A DNA stretch of 11,758 bases, taken from NCBI GenBank assembly GCA_947039985.1, contig CAMRAP010000029.1:1-11758 (forward strand). The letters run 5' to 3'. Numbering within the stretch: the first letter of the stretch is position 1; every line of letters starts with the position of its first letter. Shown here in pieces: positions 7,338-11,758 of this stretch. The stretch comes from an uncultured Odoribacter sp. Lineage in GTDB: Bacteria; Bacteroidota; Bacteroidia; Bacteroidales; Marinifilaceae. The notes beneath the pieces were generated by a model, which was not told where the DNA came from, did not search any database, and worked only from the letters and a program-made list of their open reading frames with translations. The position numbers were made by a program, and so were the translations under genes.

Positions 7338-7372
7338 ACACAATGTGTAGTTATTAAAATTATTAAATAATT
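7338..7372. promoter_or_regulatory. Two short palindromes between the divergent promoters (possible operator)
   Basis: ACACAATGTGT (7338-7348, 5-bp arms around one base) and AATTATTAAATAATT (7358-7372, 7-bp arms around one base) lie between the -33 boxes of the sulfatase and GH20 promoters. Both have the dyad form of a regulator site, but in such AT-rich DNA chance is quite possible. No regulator gene is in the window. Confidence 0.3.
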
Positions 7373-7381
7373 ACAATGGGG

Positions 7382-7416
7382 TTTGTGTGTTTTTATAAAT
7401 AATAATTATACTTTTG
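7382..7416 (+). promoter_or_regulatory. Bacteroidetes-type promoter for the GH20-SGNH-GH2 operon
   Basis: TACTTTTG at 7409-7416 matches TAnnTTTG. TTTG at 7382-7385 is the -33 candidate, with a long 23-base spacer. Transcription would start near 7423, about 22 nt before the GH20 ATG. No other good promoter is seen within the operon. Confidence 0.6.
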
Positions 7417-7444
7417 TTTTTTAATATTAAAACTTAAGCACAGT

Positions 7445-9460
7445 ATGAAAAAACGAATTTTGTTAGCACTGGTTCTTTTATTGAACTTGTTTTTGGGACA
7501 TCAATTAGTTGTTGCAAAAGAGATTAAATTGCTACCATTACCACAGAAATGCACTTTTACAAAGGGGCAATTTATTGTAGGTAAGATTGATTTACAGACA
7601 CCAGTCCTAGCGAATGATTGGAAAGTATTTATACAACAAAATGGAGGGACTGTAGATGCTCAGGCTTCTCTGAAAATAATTGTTCGTTTAGTTGATGAAC
7701 TGAAAGAAATTCCTTTAAACAGGAATGAAGCCTATAAACTAACAGTTAAATCGAACGCAATAACTATTGAAGCAGAAACTGAACGTGCTGTGTATTGGGC
7801 ATTGCAAACATTATCGCAATTAGTTGAAAAGAAAGGAAAACGAAAAGTAATTCAAGCTTGTGAAATGACGGATTGGCCTGCATTTCGAGTTCGCGGTTTT
7901 ATGCAAGATGTGGGCAGAAGTTTTGTATCCTTAGCAGAGTTGAAAAGAGAAATTGCTGCTCTTTCTCGTTTTAAAATTAATGTATTTCACTGGCATTTAA
8001 CAGAAAATCAAGCTTGGAGGTTAGAGAGTAAAATTTTTCCTATGCTGAACGATAGCATCAATATGACTCGCTTTCAAGGGCAGTACTATACCCTAGAGGA
8101 AGCTAAAGAATTGGTTTCATTTTGCAAGGCTCACCAAGTGACCTTGATCCCTGAGATTGATATGCCAGGTCATAGTGCAGCCTTTATTCGAGCTTTTCGA
8201 CATGATATGCAAAGCCCCGAAGGGATGAAAATATTGAAATTGTTAATGGATGAGATCTGCGAAAATTTAGATGTTCCCTACATTCATATTGGTACAGATG
8301 AAGTTGCTTTTACAAATCCAACCTTTGTCGAGGAGATGGTGGCGTATGTCCGTGCTCAAGGTAAGAAGGTGATTTCTTGGAATCCAGGCTGGCATTATAA
8401 GCCAGGAGAAATTGATATGACACATTTGTGGAGTTATAGAGGAAAGGCTCAGAAAGGTATTCCAGCGATCGACTCAAAATTTCACTATCTCAATCACTTC
8501 GATACTTTTGGTGATATCATTGCTTTATATAACAGTCGTATCTATAATACTGCAACTGGCAGTGACGATTTAGCTGGAGTTATTATGGCTATTTGGAATG
8601 ATCGTGTAATTATTGATGAGCTTGACAATATCCGACAGAATAATTTTTATCCCAATATGTTGGCTATTGCTGAACGTTCGTGGTGTGGTGGTGGTTCAGA
8701 ATATTTCAATAAAAAGGGAGTTATTCTACCAGGAGAAATGACGATCGAATTTAAAGAATTTGCTGATTTTGAACGAAGAATGCTTTGGCATAAAGCACAC
8801 TCTTTTCAAGGATATCCATTTTCTTATGTGCGACAAACAAATGTGAAGTGGAGAGTGACTGATGCTTTTCCAAATGGAGGAAACTTATCTAAAGTATTTC
8901 CACCTGAGCAATCGCTAGAGAAAAAATACTTGTATGAAGGGAAAGAATATAAAACCCATCCTACTATTGGTGCAGGTGTGTATTTACGACATGTTTGGGG
9001 TACACTTGTTCCTGCTTTATATAAAGAACCTAAAGAAAATCATACTGCTTATGCTTATACTTGGGTATATTCGCCCAAAAATCAAGAGGTTGGCATGTGG
9101 ATTGAATTTCAAAATTATGGACGTTCTGAAATGGACTTGCCACCTCCTGCTGGAAAATGGGATTATAAAGGAAGTCGAATTTGGTTGAACGATCAAGAAA
9201 TTCAGGCTCCAATATGGACTGCCACACATACGAAAAGAAGTAATGAAATTGCTTTAGGAAATGAGAACTGTGTTGTTCGTGAGCCTATTTCTGTGAATTT
9301 ACAAAAAGGTTGGAATAAAGTTTTTCTGAAACTTCCTGTGGGAAAATTTAGCACAGCAGAAGTTCGATTGGTCAAATGGATGTTTACTACTGTATTTGTC
9401 ACATTAGATGGAGAAAGCGAAGTGAAAGGTTTGATCTATTCACCAGATAAATTAAAATAA
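7445..9460 (+). CDS. Exported GH20 beta-N-acetylhexosaminidase
   Basis: Glycosidase that removes terminal beta-linked GlcNAc or GalNAc, probably periplasmic. Its 671 residues comprise a signal peptide (about 1-24, VVA before Lys25), a GH20b N-terminal domain (about 26-140), a TIM-barrel catalytic domain (about 145-415) and a C-terminal beta-rich region (about 450-671). Barrel motifs are RVRGFMQDVGRSF (148-160), NVFHWHLTENQAWRLE (179-194), PEIDMPGHS (236-244) and HIGTDE (281-286). Asp285-Glu286 is the expected pair for substrate-assisted catalysis. SWNPGW (311-316) and AIWND (382-386) supply aromatic pocket residues. Several positions differ from the textbook family (HxGGDE, LTDDQGWR, LWTE), as in a Bacteroidetes subgroup I recall. 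It is the first gene of the operon, 181 bp from the divergent sulfatase. Substrate linkage cannot be set from sequence alone. Confidence 0.92.
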   Translation: MKKRILLALVLLLNLFLGHQLVVAKEIKLLPLPQKCTFTKGQFIVGKIDLQTPVLANDWKVFIQQNGGTVDAQASLKIIVRLVDELKEIPLNRNEAYKLTVKSNAITIEAETERAVYWALQTLSQLVEKKGKRKVIQACEMTDWPAFRVRGFMQDVGRSFVSLAELKREIAALSRFKINVFHWHLTENQAWRLESKIFPMLNDSINMTRFQGQYYTLEEAKELVSFCKAHQVTLIPEIDMPGHSAAFIRAFRHDMQSPEGMKILKLLMDEICENLDVPYIHIGTDEVAFTNPTFVEEMVAYVRAQGKKVISWNPGWHYKPGEIDMTHLWSYRGKAQKGIPAIDSKFHYLNHFDTFGDIIALYNSRIYNTATGSDDLAGVIMAIWNDRVIIDELDNIRQNNFYPNMLAIAERSWCGGGSEYFNKKGVILPGEMTIEFKEFADFERRMLWHKAHSFQGYPFSYVRQTNVKWRVTDAFPNGGNLSKVFPPEQSLEKKYLYEGKEYKTHPTIGAGVYLRHVWGTLVPALYKEPKENHTAYAYTWVYSPKNQEVGMWIEFQNYGRSEMDLPPPAGKWDYKGSRIWLNDQEIQAPIWTATHTKRSNEIALGNENCVVREPISVNLQKGWNKVFLKLPVGKFSTAEVRLVKWMFTTVFVTLDGESEVKGLIYSPDKLK

Positions 9461-9473
9461 AAACAAGAAGTGT

Positions 9474-10130
9474 ATGAAACAATTATTATTCATAGTAGCC
9501 TTTATTTGTACAGTGTCAAGTGCACAAGCTCAAAAATATTCAACTTTTTATCACCAACGGGCAAGTCTATTTGAAAACTTATCCATTACTTCAAAAGACA
9601 TCATTTTTCTAGGTAATAGTATTACTAACGGAGGGGAATGGTTTGAACTATTGGATAATAAACGAGTGAAGAATAGAGGCATTAGTGGAGATGTTTGTAT
9701 GGGAGTTTATGATCGTTTAGATGCGATATTGAAGGGGAAGCCAGCTAAAATATTTCTGATGATTGGTATAAATGATGTTAATCGTGGTGCTTCTGCAGAT
9801 ACAATTGTCAGTAGAATATGTAAAATTTCTCGAAAAATAAAGAAAGAATCTCCCAAAACAAAACTATATTTGCAAAGTGTACTGCCTGTTTCAGATCACT
9901 ATAAGATGTTTGGAGGTCACACTAAGCATTGGAAAGTAGTAAAACAAATTAATGATGGTTTGACTATATTGGCTATACAAGAGCAGGTGACTTATGTAGA
10001 TCTTTACTCGCACTTTGTAGATCCCCAAACGGGGAAAATGAATATAATATATTCTAATGATGGACTACATTTGCTTGGAAGTGGATATGTAAAGTGGGCT
10101 AAAATAATAAAACCATATGTATTAGAATAA
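9474..10130 (+). CDS. Exported SGNH/GDSL esterase (possible carbohydrate acetylesterase)
   Basis: Small secreted hydrolase, 218 residues, expected to cut an ester, most likely an O-acetyl group on a glycan. The signal peptide ends in AQAQ (cleavage about residue 19 or 20). The SGNH blocks are complete: GNSIT (47-51) with nucleophile Ser49, NRGISGD (67-73) with the oxyanion glycine, GIND (98-101) with the oxyanion Asn100, and DGLH (196-199) with Asp196 and His199. Block I has Asn instead of the Asp of GDSL, a common variant. It starts 13 nt after the GH20 stop and its own stop overlaps the next start, so it is co-transcribed with two glycosidases. The single-domain length is that of short GDSL acetylhydrolases, not of the larger two-domain sialate O-acetylesterases. 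The acyl substrate is unknown; sialate or hexosamine acetyl groups are guesses from context. Confidence 0.88.
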   Translation: MKQLLFIVAFICTVSSAQAQKYSTFYHQRASLFENLSITSKDIIFLGNSITNGGEWFELLDNKRVKNRGISGDVCMGVYDRLDAILKGKPAKIFLMIGINDVNRGASADTIVSRICKISRKIKKESPKTKLYLQSVLPVSDHYKMFGGHTKHWKVVKQINDGLTILAIQEQVTYVDLYSHFVDPQTGKMNIIYSNDGLHLLGSGYVKWAKIIKPYVLE

Positions 10131-11758
10131 TGAAAAAAAACTTATTGTGTTTACTTTTATTCGTTTGTAGTATAACGTTTGCGCAAAAAAATATAGAGAC
10201 TCAAATTTTAGATGAGAATTGGTATTTTTCAGAAGTTGGAACAGATAAATGGTTGGCTGCCAAAGTACCAGGAACGGTACATCAAGATTTGTTGCAACAT
10301 AAATTACTACCCAATCCCTTTTATGGGATGAATGAAAAGGAAATACAGTGGGTCGAAGAAAAAGATTGGGAATATAAAACTAGTTTTACTGTCAGTGACG
10401 AGCAACTGAAAAGGGATGAAGCGATTCTTTCATTTGAGGGATTAGACACTTATGCTGATGTATATTTAAATGGTGCTTTGTTGTTTAGTGCTGATAATAT
10501 GTTTGTTGGTTATAAAGTTCCAGTAAAAGATATTTTACGCCCAGGAAAAAATCGTTTACATATCTATTTTCATTCACCAATCAAGAAAATTTTACCGCAA
10601 TGGCATTCAAATGGATTTAATTATCCTGCTGGCAATGACCATCGAGATGAGCGTTTGAGCGTATTTACTCGAAAAGCTCCTTATAGCTATGGTTGGGATT
10701 GGGGGATTCGGATGGTAACGAGTGGGGTTTGGCGACCGATAATACTCTCTTTTCAAAATGTTACTTCTATTGAAGATTTTTATGTTCGTCAGCTTACTGT
10801 TTCTAAAGATGAGGCTAATCTTTCGATTGAATTAGAATTAAATCGTTTGCTTGCTCAGGAGGTTGAAGTAGATGTCACTATTTCGTGGTCATTAGCTGGT
10901 AAAAACAAACAGCAACTAAGAAAAAAAGTTCAATTAAGAGAGGAGATGACAAGCTTTATACTCCCTTTAAAGATAGAAATGCCTGAATTATGGATGCCTA
11001 ATGGATGGGGTGATCCCACATTGTATAATTTTTCTGTAGAAGTTAAATCTAATGGGGTTCTTGTTGCAGAAAAACAGCAGCGTATCGGTTTGCGCTCTAT
11101 ACGAGTGGTGAAAGAGGAGGATGCAATGGGCGAATCTTTTTATTTTGAAGTCAATGGAGTCCCTTTGTTTGCCAAGGGGGCAAATTATATACCAGGTGAC
11201 GCTATGTTACCTGCAATGACAACAGAACGTTACGAGACATTATTTAAAGATATCAAAGCCGCTAATATGAATATGGTTAGAGTGTGGGGTGGTGGAACTT
11301 ATGAAGATAAGCGTTTTTATGATTTAGCGGATGAAAATGGAATTTTGGTTTGGCAAGATTTTATGTTTGCTTGTACCACTTATCCTTCCGATCCAGCTTT
11401 TCTGAAACGAGTGGCAGAAGAGGCCGAATATAATATCCGTCGTTTGCGCAATCACGCTTGTTTAGCCATGTGGTGTGGTAATAACGAAATTCTGGAAGGG
11501 ATAAAATATTGGGGTTGGAAAAAGGAATTTGAGCCTCATGTTTATGAGGGAATGAAGCAAGGATATGATCAATTGTTTATGGAATTACTACCCAATAAGG
11601 TGAAAGAGTGGGATGCTGAACGTTTTTATATGCATGGTTCACCACATTTTGCAAATTGGGGGCGACCTGATAGTTGGAAGATTGCAGATAGTCACAATTG
11701 GGGTGTATGGTATGGTAAAAAACCATTTGAAAGCTTGGACAAGGAAATACCTCGCTTT
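10130..11758 (+). CDS. Exported GH2 beta-mannosidase (C-terminal part beyond window)
   Basis: Exo-beta-mannosidase type GH2 enzyme; 543 codons are open to the right edge with no stop. Family members such as Bacteroides thetaiotaomicron BtMan2A (BT0458) are around 860 residues. A signal peptide ends in TFAQ (cleavage about residue 18). A jelly-roll domain follows, with VPGTVHQDLL (46-55) and GLDTYADVYLNG (104-115). PYSYGWDWG (184-192) is typical of beta-mannosidases. Then come Ig-like strands, and a TIM barrel starts near 335 with FAKGANYIPGD (347-357), RVWGGGTYED (384-393) and WQDFMFAC (408-415). MWCGNNE (447-453) holds the acid/base Glu453. The nucleophile lies past the edge. The start ATG shares its A with the TAA of the SGNH gene, so translation is probably coupled. 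In an N-glycan context it would cleave the core Man-beta-1,4-GlcNAc bond; beta-mannan oligosaccharides are an alternative. Confidence 0.92.
   Translation, partial: MKKNLLCLLLFVCSITFAQKNIETQILDENWYFSEVGTDKWLAAKVPGTVHQDLLQHKLLPNPFYGMNEKEIQWVEEKDWEYKTSFTVSDEQLKRDEAILSFEGLDTYADVYLNGALLFSADNMFVGYKVPVKDILRPGKNRLHIYFHSPIKKILPQWHSNGFNYPAGNDHRDERLSVFTRKAPYSYGWDWGIRMVTSGVWRPIILSFQNVTSIEDFYVRQLTVSKDEANLSIELELNRLLAQEVEVDVTISWSLAGKNKQQLRKKVQLREEMTSFILPLKIEMPELWMPNGWGDPTLYNFSVEVKSNGVLVAEKQQRIGLRSIRVVKEEDAMGESFYFEVNGVPLFAKGANYIPGDAMLPAMTTERYETLFKDIKAANMNMVRVWGGGTYEDKRFYDLADENGILVWQDFMFACTTYPSDPAFLKRVAEEAEYNIRRLRNHACLAMWCGNNEILEGIKYWGWKKEFEPHVYEGMKQGYDQLFMELLPNKVKEWDAERFYMHGSPHFANWGRPDSWKIADSHNWGVWYGKKPFESLDKEIPRF

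Noticed and set aside
8934..9402. Short frames on both strands inside the GH20 3' part
   Set aside because: The GH20 frame continues unbroken through this stretch, and the alternatives look like low-complexity shadows.
1..11758. CRISPR array, insertion sequence, tRNA or phage gene
   Set aside because: I looked for regular repeats, transposase motifs, terminal inverted repeats and tRNA-like cloverleaf ends and saw none.
4747..11758. Idea that the right half is a complete, novel polysaccharide utilisation locus
   Set aside because: No SusC/SusD, sensor or ECF sigma/anti-sigma gene is present in the window, and the enzyme families are known. Calling it a new system would go beyond the data.

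Overview
The window looks like an AT-rich chromosomal segment from a member of the Bacteroidales (Bacteroides, Parabacteroides, Tannerella or a relative). The evidence is the set of protein families (PCMD domain, 6-bladed beta-propeller lipoprotein, serine-type sulfatase, NhaD, secreted glycosidases), the near absence of Shine-Dalgarno sites, and six promoter-like elements of the Bacteroidetes TAnnTTTG type, each a short distance upstream of a start codon. The exact genus cannot be read from the sequence.

Left part (1-4750) is mostly housekeeping. It holds the first 166 codons of mtaB (tRNA methylthiotransferase, minus strand, running off the left edge), then nhaD (sodium/proton antiporter, minus strand) with a hairpin terminator between them. 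A divergently transcribed, very AT-rich beta-propeller lipoprotein gene of unknown role follows, then lpxB (lipid A disaccharide synthase) behind its own promoter. lpxB meets the next gene tail to tail, with stop codons overlapping.

Right part (4747-11758) is a host-glycan-type degradation locus in two divergent arms. The minus-strand arm encodes an exported serine-type sulfatase and a PCMD-domain protein. The plus-strand arm is a tight operon: an exported GH20 beta-N-acetylhexosaminidase, an SGNH/GDSL esterase 13 nt later, and a GH2 beta-mannosidase whose ATG overlaps the previous stop codon and which runs off the right edge (543 codons seen). The 181-bp space between the arms carries a promoter for each direction and two small palindromes between them.

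Taken together, the right arm could strip acetyl and sulfate groups, remove terminal GlcNAc/GalNAc and cleave a beta-linked mannose, as needed for N-glycan cores or mucin-like glycans. That combined role is inferred from the families. No SusC/SusD transporter pair, sialidase or regulator is inside the window. I see no mobile element, CRISPR array, RNA gene or phage gene, and no gene-free stretch longer than 300 bases. Most of the window is well-known families. The least explained items are the PCMD protein, the lipoprotein and the divergent control region.
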